A stretch of DNA of 64,000 nucleotides, taken from assembly GCA_032622095.1 (NCBI GenBank), contig CP136066.1, forward strand, positions 7,901,784-7,965,783. Direction: 5' to 3'. This document shows positions 21,444 to 33,055 of this stretch, piece by piece. The notes beneath the pieces are model-generated. The model saw nothing but the letters and a program-made list of their open reading frames with translations. It ran no database searches and had not been told where the DNA came from. The DNA comes from Siphonodentalium dalli (lineage: Eukaryota > Mollusca > Scaphopoda > Gadilida > Siphonodentaliidae). Both the position numbers and the translations under genes were made by a program. Within the stretch, counting starts at the first letter, position 1, and every line of letters starts with the position of its first letter.

Positions 21444-21982
21444 AATGGGGTCCGGTTACCGACCTTTATTTACGATAAATATCGGTTAGTTGTTGTCTGC
21501 TATGCTAAACGGTCTGCCGTTGCTTACATTTGTTCATTGTGTTGTTTAAGGGGGCTACTAAATTTGCCACTGATCAGGACAGTAACTGCAGGAATTTGCC
21601 GACAAAGCAAATGCCCATGCAACTCGTCCGAATACCCCCTCCCCCCGATCTGATATTTTAGTATGTCGTATACTCGGTATTACTTTTAATTATTAACGTT
21701 TATATATTTAGCATTACGTATCGCCCATGTCTTCCCAGTCGCGACGTCCCTGCATTTGCGTGTTGTGACAAAACATGGTATCACAGCCCATATTAGTAAT
21801 GCTCACCTCGGCGGAAAAATAACTTGTTTGAATGAACGAGAGTGCATAATTGGTCAATCAAGATGTGCGCCGCGAATACAATGCATAGGCTTGTTGTAAT
21901 CAAGACAGTCCGTTTGGTATATAGAACAGGCGACGACATAATGATCTTTACAGTAAATAAAGGTCGGTCACCGGACCTCATT
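21444..21982. mobile_element. TIR element (about 540 bp), class unknown
   Basis: Left end AATGGGGTCCGGTTACCGAC + CTTTATTTAC, right end (reverse complement) AATGAGGTCCGGTGACCGAC + CTTTATTTAC. Diverged similarity carries on for some 80 bp inward (AAACGGTCTGCC versus AAACGGACTGTC). No clean target duplication was seen, and no transposase frame. The plus-strand frame at 21321-21653 crosses its left end and is probably not a gene. Confidence 0.65.
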
Positions 21983-22067
21983 AGATAACTTCCATTGGTC
22001 GAGGGCTGATTGGCGTGTTATAATATAATATTGTTTGTTCGCTGTCGATGTTTGATTTGCGGATTTA

Positions 22068-23052
22068 GGGTGCATTTACATTGCTATAGAAATGTACATA
22101 GATCTACACGCAGACTAGTGTAAATGGGTTGATATAGAAACGCACACAGAAAGAAAACGGTATCAGTTCGTGTGAGCAAAAATCGTGTCCGCTATACGTC
22201 ACGGTCAACGCCGAAGCATTGCGACAGGCAAATCAGTTTTGATTAATTGTTACTCGGGCTTGGCGAATGTGTTTTAGTTTTCGTTGTCATTTCAACCCGT
22301 GTATTTCGAATATTGAACACGGATAGGGACGTGGCAACTTGTTCAACGGTTGGATATTTCATACCTGACACAACATTAGTTGTAATTTCCAAACCAGCAA
22401 TAGATTGAAAATGATCTTGTAGTTTGATTTTCAAACATTTTATTTGGGGGGGGGGGGGTATTGTTTTCGGACCAATATTTGCATAATTTCCTACTTTTTA
22501 TCAAAATTTTGAGCTGGAATGGCCATCAGCTGGAAATTTTCCAACCTTATCATAGGGGCGGGTGTAATGTTGGAAATGTCCAACACTTGGAAAGATTGTG
22601 ACCTTGTCCCTCCCCGTGGCCAGTCATTATCATCATATTTATTGTCTAACAGCTATATATAAAAACTGCATGTAATTTAAGAAAACAATATTGTCCTACA
22701 CTGGTCAACATTGTCATTGGAATTGTCATCAGTTGAAAATTTTACTACATTTGGTCAAATAAAGGGTGTTGTAGGGTAACTGCATGATTTTCATTCTTTC
22801 TTCGAACCATTATCAAGTGGTATAAGGATACACTTTAAATACCTGCGGCACATACCAAATCGCTGTTATCTGTTGATAGTTGATACATTTTTATGTCTGG
22901 CCTAAACTGACACGACTCGCAGTGAATTGTCAATTACCAGAGTACTGATGAGCGCGCGTTCACTATTAGTAATCATGTTGTGATCACAGTAATGCGCGAC
23001 ACGTGACTTCATACAGATCTGTATACATTTCTATAGCAATGTAAATGCACCC
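22068..23052. mobile_element. PIF/Harbinger-type non-autonomous element, TTA target site
   Basis: The termini are GGGTGCATTTACATTGCTAT + AGAAATGTA in inverted orientation (22068-22096 and 23024-23052), perfect over 29 bp. TTA flanks both (22065-22067, 23053-23055). TWA-type 3-bp duplications with G-rich ends are characteristic of PIF/Harbinger. At 985 bp it is too short for a transposase; a 63-residue minus frame (22243-22434) was not recognised. A 13-nt G run (22446-22458) lies inside. Confidence 0.82.
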
Positions 23053-23513
23053 TTACAAGATGACTGTGTTGTACGAATTATTATAATTTCAAGAAATCCT
23101 CAGTTTACTCTTGCATATAGCAAACTGAAAATTGACCTATATAATGTTATAAAATGCGGTGTCAGATCGGACGGCTTTAAGCATTAATACAATATTCCTG
23201 GATTGATATAAATACGAATATATCACTATTCTAGATTCATTCTGATTCTCAGTTTCATTCCCTTCCCGATTCCGATTCGAGTTAGCTGCGCAGAGTCCAT
23301 CCGAGAGGCGTCGTTAGACGGGTTGTGATTTATCAACCGTGGTCATCTCAATATTTCCTGTCACCAAACCGCACATCTCTTCATTTGATATGACAATTAA
23401 ATGTTATCTCCAACAAGAATGTGCCGACTTCATAACCCCACAGAACTGTATAACATTGAACAACAACTCAGGAAAAAAATATTTCTGTATTAATATTTGC
23501 TCCTTAAAGGTAC

Positions 23514-23889
23514 TCAATATATAATCAAATTCCAACAACAACAACAACGATTAATTGCCCAAAATGCTAACCACTATCAATTGTATACAATTGCCCGAAA
23601 CGCTATTTATCAACATATTGTTCGACGAAATTTAGCCTTATTATCAACAAAAAGCCTCTTGGTTTTAGAGTTATCCATCTTCATCCTTAATTTGGTCCGA
23701 GACAGTCGTCAACATTTTACTGGGCCACTATTAAGTCTCGGTGATGAAAAATAGTAGATTTCAAAAATCGATATCTAATAACTCTGAGCTTTGATAGGTG
23801 AGTTCTTCGACTCGAATCAAATATTTTTTTAAACCCGAATCCAAATAAATAGTAATTTAGGGGTGCTTAATCGGATTATGCATCTTTAA
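23514..23889. mobile_element. TTAA-type repeat family, copy 1
   Basis: Left edge TTAAAGGTACTCAATATATA, right edge AATCGGATTATGCATCTTTAA; shares TTTCAAAAATCGATATCTAA, TAACTCTGAGCTTTGA and CGACTCGAATCAAATATTTT with the copies at 56300-56500 and 63600-63742. A CAA triplet run sits near the left end, as in the 63282 copy. An (AT)12 microsatellite follows at 23888-23912. The 85-residue frame at 23497-23754 lies wholly within this repeat and is not a gene. Confidence 0.7.
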
Positions 23890-24427
23890 TATATATATAT
23901 ATATATATATATGGATATAGATCCCAGTCAAAGATTAAACATGGTAATTATGAGTCACAATCGCACTAAATATTGCCCTTCGAAGATCGTAAGCGATGCA
24001 AATCCAAGTCGACTCAACACATGAAATATCATGTTGGGGCATCAACATACTGTAAAACACAAGAAGTATTAGCTAAGAAACATATTATCTACATTGTTTT
24101 TTTTTCAAAGTATTAAGGCGCCCTGTTAGGACATTCAGGAAATCGCATGTATATACTACAGTTTCCCTGTCGGATTTGATGTAAAATGATTCAGAAGGCT
24201 CTTCGTCAAGGTTTCTTATGCCAGACATAATTCGGTCTAACACATGAACCCATTAACACGAGGTTGTGATTGTCAGATATGTTTGAGCATATTTTGAAAA
24301 AGTTATAATACTATAGTGAATTCCGTTTTCCACAATATATATATATGTTTGTATGCATATGAAAACCATTTTGTCATAATGTCTTTAACTCCACAGTAGT
24401 GTTCGTATGGTAACTCCGATTGTGGTA

Positions 24428-24891
24428 ATGAAAGGTACTCCATCCGAGTTAACACTCCTAAATTGCTATTTCGTTGGCTTCGGGGGTAGGTCATATTTGA
24501 TTCGAGTCGAGGAACCCACCCGTCAAAGCTCAGAGTGATCAGATATCGATTTTTGAAGTTTGTTATTTCAATTGAATGTGGCCCAGGAACATGCCGTCAA
24601 ACGGATGGTCTCTGTCAAAACTGCGGATGAAGATGGAATACTCTAAAACAAGTGGTAATACGGCCAAATTTCGTGAATACTCAAGTTATAATACGGCCAT
24701 ATTTCGTTGAACAAAATGTTGATAAATAACAAGTTTTGGGAAATGTTATACCATAGTTGACAGTGGTTAGTATTATTTAGTTGCAATTAATCGATTCTGA
24801 TAACTAAAGCGTATTTTGAAAAAATGTTGTTGTTATTGTTGTATCTTGTTAGATGGGGACACTCTGCTCGGATTGAGTAGCTTTAATTGTT
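24428..24891. mobile_element. TTAA-type repeat family, copy 2 (opposite orientation)
   Basis: AAAGGTACTCCATCCGAGTT at the left; TTGATTCGAGTCGAGGAACC and CTCAGAGTGATCAGATATCG inside; CTCGGATTGAGTAGCTTTAA at the right. The arrangement matches the other copies. The internal segment (CGGCCAAATTTCG repeated as CGGCCATATTTCG near 24660 and 24694) is specific to this copy. Confidence 0.65.
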
Positions 24892-25092
24892 GAAATCAGT
24901 ATATGGTTGCTGTGCCAATTATTTTTGTTTCCTTCCTGCATGCGAAACCGACCAATTCAACGTAGACAACACTTCTTTGTATTTATATTATATATGTTTG
25001 TTCTTTAATTAATGTTCATAACGAGAGGCCCCCGTGTTTTACATCCCATTATAAAATTGAGAAAGTTCAGGAAAGAGATGCAACATTTTATC

Positions 25093-25925
25093 AGACTGTC
25101 CATACCCCCACCCCGCAATAACACTGTGTTATCAGACTGTCCATACCACCCACAATAACACTGTGTTCGTGTTCATCAGACTGTCCATACCCCACACACA
25201 ATAACACTGTGTTCGTGTTCATCAGACTGTCCATACCACCCACAATAACACTGTGTTCGTGTTCATCAGACTGTCCATACCACCCACAATAACACTGTGT
25301 TCGTGTTCATCAGACTGTCCATACCACCCGCAATAACACTGTGTTCGTGTTCATCAGAATGTTCATACCACCCACAATAACACTGTGTTCGTGTTCATGA
25401 GACTGTCCATACCACCCAAAATAACACTGTGTTCGTGTTCATCAGACTGTCCATACCACCCACAATAACACTGTGTTCGTGTTAATCAGACTGTCCATAT
25501 CACCCACAATAACACTGTGTTCGTGTTCATCAGACTGTCCATACCACCCACAATAACACTGTGTTCGTGTTCATCAGACTGTCCATACCACCCACAATAA
25601 CACTGTGTTCGTGTTCATCAGACTGTCCATACCACCCACAATAACACTGCGTTCGTGTTCATCACACTCTCCATACCACCCACAATAACACTGTGTTCGT
25701 GTTCATCAGACTGTCCATACCACCCACACTAATACTGTGTTCGTGTTCACCAGACTAACCATACCACCCACAATAACACTGTGTTCGTGTTCATCAGACT
25801 GTCCATACCACAAACAATAACACTGTGTTCGTGTTCATCAGACTGTCCATACCACCCACAATAACACTGTGTTCGTGTTCATCAGACTGTCCATACCACC
25901 CACAATAACACTGTGTTCGTGTTCC
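25093..25925. repeat. 44-bp satellite block, about 19 units
   Basis: Unit CATCAGACTGTCCATACCAC + CCACAATAACACTGTGTTCG + TGTT. Each unit holds the inverted motif AACAC-T-GTGTT. Units differ by isolated substitutions; the first two are irregular (CCCCCACCCCGC). The block ends abruptly in a TATATATA run at 25927. Confidence 0.95.
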
Positions 25926-26223
25926 ATATATATATATATATTTATTTTGTTTCGTCAGATGGTGAAATCGTTCCTTTACGCGCATATATTTTTTCGAACT
26001 AGTTTCTGGGATTAACGCTATAGTGACCATTCACAAAACAATGCGACCCAACTTACATTAATTATACTGGAAGTAGTTTAATTAAACACCCGAATGCATC
26101 GCGACTAAAGGAACAATACGAGAAACTCGGAGGATACCAATCTTATTTTTATCATCGATTTACATATAAATAAATAACTCGGAGTTTCTCTGCATGAACA
26201 ATTCCACCTTTGCCTGTTTTCAG

Positions 26224-26408
26224 GAAATTTGGATCAATTTGGTGGCGTTTTTATCAATGGAGAAGAAGACATTATCGCACCAGTGCATCGGGCCATCCTT
26301 AAAGCCTGGGAAAAGAAACCATCGCACCAGTGCATCGGGCCATCCTTAAAGTCTGTGCAATCAATATCACAGACGAGGCGAATGTTTGCGGCCATTTGTG
26401 ACATATAA
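26224..26408 (+). CDS. Candidate paired-domain-like (PAX-type) exon, possibly degenerate
   Basis: A strong acceptor (ACCTTTGCCTGTTTTCAG, ending 26223) precedes a 61-codon open segment ending at TAA 26406-26408. The first residues read GNLDQFGGVFINGEED. What is known: PAX paired domains open with a beta-hairpin whose signature is N-Q-L-G-G-V-F-[VI]-N-G, and PAX genes often have a splice site just before it. Here QFGGVFING agrees at all but the Leu/Phe position, and a weaker likeness (VHRAIL for the VRxxIV helix) follows. The next conserved blocks (DISRQL, VSHGCVSKIL) cannot be found. A 47-bp direct duplication (26274-26320 and 26321-26367), not a multiple of three, shifts the frame right there, so the copy may be broken. 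No donor site is evident. It could be a PAX pseudo-exon, a divergent paired-like gene, or a DNA-binding piece of a transposase. The signature is what I see; function is inference. Confidence 0.35.
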
Positions 26409-27959
26409 AGGAGTTTAAAGGGATAATGTACTCAAATGGTGTTGTTGGTTTCTATAGTCTCTGAGTCGTGGAATACGGTAACCATGTTTCCCTTATTTGA
26501 ATGTCTGTTCAGTACGAAGTAATGTTATGGATGGCAGATTAGCCGGAATGCGAAAATACAAATTGTCGTTGTCGAGTACTTTTTGTACAGTTTTCAAGCA
26601 AATGTATCAAATAAATGTTATATTATATGCATATTAGTCCCATATACTCATTTAAGTTGCTGTATAGTTTACGAGTTTACGTGCCGTATCAACACATTTT
26701 TTACACCATCAAGTGTGCAACGCTTTAACCAATCCACTATCAGTCAATTAGTTTGATTACGTCTTGTACACGGACACTCGTAATTTAATTTATGGCTCCA
26801 GTCATAGGGCAACCAGTAGCTCAACAAAACATACTACCCCACTTACGTCGACCTCATCATAACTGTATTATTATTATTATACATATCTTACCTGGTTGCG
26901 ATAAATCTTACATATCATTAAATCCCCCTTGGAGTGACCTCATATATAATGTATATCTACCGACATAGTGCGACCATCGGTCATCCTCTTGCGTAAAAAT
27001 TACTTTTAAAAAACCGGTATAATCTAGATACTGAGCACTAATTATTATATTACCAAATTAGCACAGGTGATATGTGTGTAACTGAAATCAATATACACAT
27101 GTCATTTTGTTAAGTAATATATACCAGTTTTTTAACGTTATTGAAGTTTTCAACGGTCTCGCTAAGTGGGGTAAATGTCTTTTGGCCCATAAGATTATAT
27201 GGTGTATTCTCATCGGTTAATTGAAACGAGGCTACAGTAAGGTCATTGCGCGACAGAAGAAGGTCTGCGTAATGACCCGTTCCTCTATAAAGAGCATAAC
27301 ACGTACCTTTCACACTTTTACAATGGCTATTACTCGCTTGTCTCGGTAAGTAAGAAATTTAGATATACAGCGAGACTAAATTCGCATTCGTTGGTCAATT
27401 GAGTTATGTTTTGTTTTTCGTTTTAGAGCATTTTCCATATCGGCAGAACTAAGTATCAGGAACTGGGTGACACGGGAGAAGGACAGTTGTAAATTGAAAG
27501 TCCCGGGTCTCACACCCCTTCCCAAATGGATCCTGACCCTGTTGGATACCGGCGAATATAAATAGTTTGCGCATATTGTTCGATACGGTGTATTTATGAT
27601 GTTGGTTCATCATTTTGTGTACAGAAAATCACGATATAAAACCGCTCTCGTGTTAGTTTGTTTCACATTGATGCCATAAGGAACACTACCGTTAATTCAG
27701 TGTTCAAATATTTGAACTTATGTGTTCAATGTAAGACACAAGCAACGGTGATTAATCACTCATGCAAACGGCATGGGGTCCCAAGTTACTCCAAATGGAT
27801 AACCACTGGACTAATTGGAGATCTATATCAGCATATCGTAGTGTCGACAAAAGGAACATGATATCATTTCAACTGTCATTAATTAAAATTTGAAGAGACA
27901 GATATAGCTGACTGACTGCATGTTGCAGTTTTTTGTGAAGCTGGATAAAGCCGCAATTG
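26409..27959. other. Unassigned AT-rich sequence
   Basis: No repeat recognised. A minus frame at 27110-27313 (beginning MKGTCYALYRGTGHYADLLL) has mildly coding-like composition and a GTACGT donor-like word at its upper end, but no family was recognised. A 67-residue plus frame at 27658-27861 is also unrecognised. Confidence 0.35.
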
Positions 27960-28330
27960 CTCCACACTGCATGAAAACTGGAATTTATTCATTGCATAAA
28001 TTCCGGATAAATGTGCATAAATCTGAATAAATCAGAAATTTATTCACTGAATAAATGTGCATAAATCCGGAAATTTATGCACATTTATTCACAATTTATT
28101 CATGAGTAAAGGCCGACATTTATACACAATTTATTCACTGAATAAACCCACGTTTATTCAACAGAATAAACTCGGCATTATTTCGTACGTTTATGCACAT
28201 TTATTATCGACCTGTTTATGCATAAATGCAAATTTATTCACTGAATAAAGCTGCATAAATATATATATAGCTACATTTATTCTGGTTATAATCTCCAGTT
28301 TATGCACATTTATACCTCGTATAAATTATT
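27960..28330. repeat. Mosaic of TTTATTCA / TGAATAAA and TGCATAAA / TTTATGCA words
   Basis: About 370 bp in which TTTATTCACTGAATAAA-type perfect palindromes and TGCATAAATT / AATTTATGCA words recur irregularly on both strands, so the whole block can fold on itself in many registers. It is not a simple tandem array. It ends near CATTTATACCTCGTATAAAT. Confidence 0.75.
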
Positions 28331-28659
28331 TGGATTTGAACATATATATCCATATATATTTGTGAAATCTACTTTATGGTGACATTTGGCTTGTAACCAG
28401 CATATAAGGCGACACGGATGTGTATATCTGATTCTGGTATCTCCATGTGTAGTAATTTGCCAACAAAATGCTGCCCTATTGTTGGTTATACCAGTCACAA
28501 ATATAATATGAACTACTTGGACATGGCACTTTGTGTCATAGTTGTATCTTGCCGTCATCAATTTTCGTAGTCTCTGCAATAAAGAATGAAAATTAAATAA
28601 TTAAGTGATCGCATGGGAAATAAGTATAAACGATAAAATATTAAAACTAAAATAAGTTT

Positions 28660-29460
28660 TTTTTCTGCAAAAGAGTGATATCGCCCTTCAAGGAACACAA
28701 TTTTATGGGATTCAAAATTGTGTAACATCATGGATTTATTGTACATTGAATTTTTATGCGATATGACAAAGCGTGATATCACCCTTTCATCGCCACAATT
28801 TTACTCGATTCAAACTTCAAAACGGGATTACATCATGGACTTACTGTACAATGGATTTATATGTGATATGGCAAATGGTGATATTACCCTTCCATTACCA
28901 TAATTTTACGCGATTCTAACTTCAAGACCGGATTACATCACGGATATATTGTACAATGAATTTATATGAACTGGCAAAGGGTGATATCACCCTTCCATGG
29001 TCACTACTTTACGCGATTCTAACTTCAAAACAGGATTACATCACGGATATATTGTACAATGAATTTATATGTGAACTGGCAAAGGGTGATATCACCCTTC
29101 CATGATCACTATTTTACGCGATTCTAACTTCAAAACGGGATTACATCATGAATATATTGTACAATGAATTTATATGTGAACTGGCAAAGGGTGATATCAC
29201 CCTTCCATTATCACTATTTTACGCGATTCTAACTTCAAAACAGGATTACATCACGGATATATTGTACAATGAATTTATATGTGAACTGGCAAAGGGTGAT
29301 ATCACCCTTCCATGATCACTATTTTACGCGATTAAAACTTCAAAACGGGATTACATCATGGATATATTGTACAATGGATGTATATGTGATGCTAGCAAAG
29401 GATGATATCACCCTAACGTGACCACAATTGCAATTTTACGCGATTAAACTGATGCGAATT
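28660..29460. repeat. 105-bp satellite, 7-8 units, each with an 18-bp perfect palindrome
   Basis: The word GTGATATCAC recurs at about 28981, 29086, 29191 and 29296 with exact 105-bp spacing, and in older variant units at about 28674, 28773, 28877 and 29402. The unit contains AAGGGTGATATCACCCTT, a perfect 18-bp palindrome, followed by CCATGATCACTATTTTACGC + GATTCTAACTTCAAAAC, GGATTACATCA and TGTACAATGAATTTATATGT. Central units are the most alike and edge units the most diverged, as expected for an array homogenised by unequal exchange. Frames inside it are not genes. Confidence 0.93.
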
Positions 29461-30334
29461 GATGAAAGAATGAATCTGCAACATAAATTGTGAAATAGCT
29501 TTATTTCATATTCACATATATGTTAACTTACCCTTGGTAAAATTTATAATTAGAAAAGGAATTTAAAAACTGAAATGATGTGGAGATCATGTTCTAACCC
29601 AAGCAAATATACCCCCATTGCAGACGATGCCTTTGTTTAGACAGAACATGCGAAAACAAACGTATTTGTATATACATAATCCATATAAATACTTGCCTCA
29701 TGCAGTTAATAGTTCGCATTTCTCGTGGAACACGTCTGCGCTGTAGCAGTGTTGAGAGGAAAAGAAAGCTATCTCCGACGCTGGCTTCGGTTATCTGATA
29801 CAGTTCTCGCACATGTATGCTTGCTGCCGACATACATGTATGGTAACAAGAAAACTAAGATGAATGCATCAGATCGCCCGTGAACTATTTATCATAGAAT
29901 TCTTGTAGCTATCGATTATACATTTTGGAATATCTGTCTGTATGTATGTATGTGTGTGTGTATGAATGCATGTATGTATGTGTGTTATAGACTCGCACAC
30001 TGCTCGACAGATCCGACTCGGATTTGGTAATTAACGTGTCAACCTGACCTCGCTCATAGGCATGTTTCTGGACCTTGACCGATGCGACTAAAATTTGTGT
30101 GTAGGACTACTTCGATCCCGGGAGCAACATGGACGGGTCCAAGTTCACGTGCGACCATGTCATCGAACGTGCTGATATATGCATGTTTCTGGACCAATTG
30201 AAAAATAGTTTGTCCAGATGCTGTATATACCGGGTACTGCCCAGATGAAGGCGATCACAAAGAAATCCCTAGATAGCCCGAACGAAGTCGAGAACATCAG
30301 CTAGTCTACTATATCATTTGAGAACTCCGTATAT
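29461..30334. other. Unassigned sequence with a small TATG/TGTG tract
   Basis: TGTATGTATG / TGTGTGTGTATG tract at about 29937-29985. A near-repeat GCATGTTTCTGGACC occurs at 30060 and 30180. No gene recognised. Confidence 0.4.
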
Positions 30335-30430
30335 ATGCGTGTGTGGGGGTGTGTGTGAAGGAGGGTGTGTGTGTGTGAGGGTGTGTGAGGGTGTGTGTGT
30401 GTGAGTGGGTGTGTGTGTGTGTGGGGGGGG
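30335..30430. repeat. GT-rich microsatellite
   Basis: GTGTGTGTGAGGGTGTGTGA-type run with interruptions, ending in GGGGGGGG. The minus frame across it (poly HTHTPT) is a composition artefact. Confidence 0.9.
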
Positions 30431-30994
30431 ATACTTCATAGAATCGAAAACGGCTGGTCCTATCTAAGGGTAAAAACCCACGGGAATGGTCAACGTCGCA
30501 TTTTGGACAAGATCTGAGCACTCATTCTCCTTTCCCAATTATCCAAATCACCGCAAACGGCACATCGGGGGTTAAGGCAGGCACGATCTTTATATTGACC
30601 ATATTTGGAGTTGTTAACCGACTAACGCTCTTTATTGTCATCGGCGTTGCTAAACGGTCGCATGTGCCTACGAAACTACGGACGTAAAACGCGAAATGCA
30701 TTAATTCATCGGAAAACAAAACATGCGTGTTGTGTGATTCTTGTCTGTCGTTCCTAGGAACGGGGAATTTTTCAATCATACATCTTTTATGAACGGGTAC
30801 TGCGTGTTGTGTGAAAAAAAGTGGCGGGCTAACCTGCTAGTATTATCTATTTCTAGATTTAGTTACTAACTTTATAACGAACCAAAGACGTTTGGGTCGT
30901 ATATAGGCTATATCTGATTTTGTGACGTCACCAATTTTTAAGTAATACGACCCTTGGATTTTGAATTTTGGGGAGCAGAAATGTCGCACATAGG

Positions 30995-32006
30995 ATCGGT
31001 GGGCCTAAAGCATTATTGTCGTAAAACTTGAAACTATAGATATATTACTGTAGTCTATAGGCAGTAATAATATATAATGATTATATGTAAGATGATATTT
31101 ATATATGTATTTTATCTTGGATTACGCTAGAATATGGTCATAACCAATAAATAATTTGAATTTAGGTATTGTCGTAATCGGTTGTCAAGACCAACACAAA
31201 TCAGTCGATGATTGTTTACAAATTAAAAAACATTTTCCCAGAAAACTAATAGCAGTCGCATCAATGCCCATGTAGAGAATATCTTCAATTTTCTATCGGT
31301 ATTTTAGATAGATTCGTGCAATATTCATAAGTTTAAAGCAGAGTAACCCGGGCCAGGCTATTAACTTGTTTCGATCATCGACGAATATTTCGATTCAGTC
31401 AATCAGTGCTCGTCGATAAAATCTAAAAATAAATCCGATAAATAAAATTTGATGATAACATATAGTTCCAAACGTATTGACAATTTAAACCCATAATATT
31501 CTGCAATTGTATGAAACAAACTACTTATTTAATTGTATTGAGGTTTACTAATGTTATAAAATGTTGTATTTCTAACAACAACGGACGAAGAGATGTGAGT
31601 TTGTGCTATAAATTAATACGCAATCACAATTCACAAATAGTCCCGCCGCAGAAATAATTCGTGAACACGAGGTGCAATTTATGTGAATATCGGCATAAAC
31701 CGAGCACAACAACCGACTGTGACTAGCAGGTAAGCTACGTCAGTATGTGTGCATATTTGTGAACTCCATCTGTCCATAATTTCTAAGCATAGATACTTTC
31801 AACGTGATGACAATTTTGCAAATGAAAACAACAGAAAACTTGGAAAATTCGATGCACCATCAAAACATCAATCATGGTACTGCCTATTGTCAATGTCATT
31901 ATGTTCAAAGTTCTACATGGTGATATTCAATCAGCAACCATTGATTAGATGCCAACAACAATCAATGAATCATTGCACTAAGTGAACGTTACATTAACTT
32001 GCTTAA
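30995..32006. other. Unassigned leading part of duplication copy 1
   Basis: No gene recognised. The 78-residue plus frame at 31749-31985 recurs intact in copy 2, as expected for identical DNA, and has no known family features. Confidence 0.4.
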
Positions 32007-33026
32007 GGGTATATTCAGACAACCACGATGCAATAGTAAGTGGACAGATTTCCGTCGTAGGAAGTAACTGTTAGCTGGACTGCGCATGTCCACGTCCAAA
32101 TCGTAGGGCATAAAATAATATCAAGCTCTTGATTTTAGATGCTAAACCGTGGCATTCTTGGTTATCACCACTTGCGGCTTAATCGCAGTCGTGTGTACAT
32201 AAAAATCGAAGCTTGAAATGATAGCAGGCCAGTAGTCAATCACATGCTTTAGGAACAATCTATGATATCATAATGTATGCAACATCGCAAGCGTCCGAAC
32301 AAACTATCGACGATCATGTCGGGCTTGGTTCTAGATCCATTGGATCTTAGTATCATGGCTTACGCCAGCTAAGATCCATCTTGCCCCTTACACAATATAG
32401 GCGGCTATAATTCCTATAAAAGTTACAATTATGACCAACGCATTTGTATTTATCAACTAAATACTAATACCAGTGTGAAACCATCCACTCGCCTACGTGT
32501 TATTTATCCTTAATATCCGTCAAATAACAGAACGTAAACACAGACATTGCACGCGTTCCTGAATACCCGTGGAAAATCCAAACTATCTACAATTAGGTCC
32601 AGTTTAACTACACTCTGTGCATGCGTGACCTTTGGTCTACTAGCCTCACTACAAAAAAATCCACGAAAACTGTCACATGTGCCGTGCACGTTTGTCATGT
32701 GATATTTAGGACCTCCTACTTTTCGTGCTTCCGCCATTTGCAACATGTGTTTTCAGGATTGGATTTTTGGATTAAATAATTACGGAATTATACACACGTT
32801 CTGGTAGGTGTCAGAGCTAATATAAACTGCAATAATGTTGACATTAATGACCATGTTAGTTGATTCTTAAAATTAAGTGTATTTAAAAAAATTAGCTAGT
32901 CGCCTAAGCTCAAAGAATATCGGCTCCACGACCTGTATGGCGTAAGCCATACTAAAAGGTCGTATTCCAAGACTAGCTTGGTTCCTCTACTTACGATTGA
33001 ATCATGGTCGTCTGAATGTACACTAC
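32007..33026. mobile_element. TIR element of about 1.0 kb (copy 1 of duplication)
   Basis: Left end GTATATTCAGACAACCACGA, right end (reverse complement) GTACATTCAGACGACCATGA, both leading inward to a GTAAGTGG/AGTAGAG box. Just inside the left end comes GTAAGTGGACAGATTTCCGT, a module that recurs at 33736 and 34320 as GTGGAAGAATTTCCATCGTA. A 78-residue minus frame (32510-32746) is not recognised. Target duplication not resolved. Related ends at 34291 and 34765-34800 bound a second, shorter member. Confidence 0.6.
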
Positions 33027-33055
33027 TAAGGCAACCATGCATGATTCAATTGTAA

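Noticed and set aside
25093-25925. CRISPR-like array of 44-bp units
   Set aside because: Units are contiguous with no unique spacers, and the context is an animal genome; it is a satellite.
28660-29460. CRISPR-like array because of regularly spaced palindromes
   Set aside because: The DNA between palindromes is itself repeated with 105-bp period; no unique spacers and no cas-like genes.
30309-30521. His/Thr/Pro-rich frame (HTHTHS)
   Set aside because: It is the GT microsatellite read on the minus strand.
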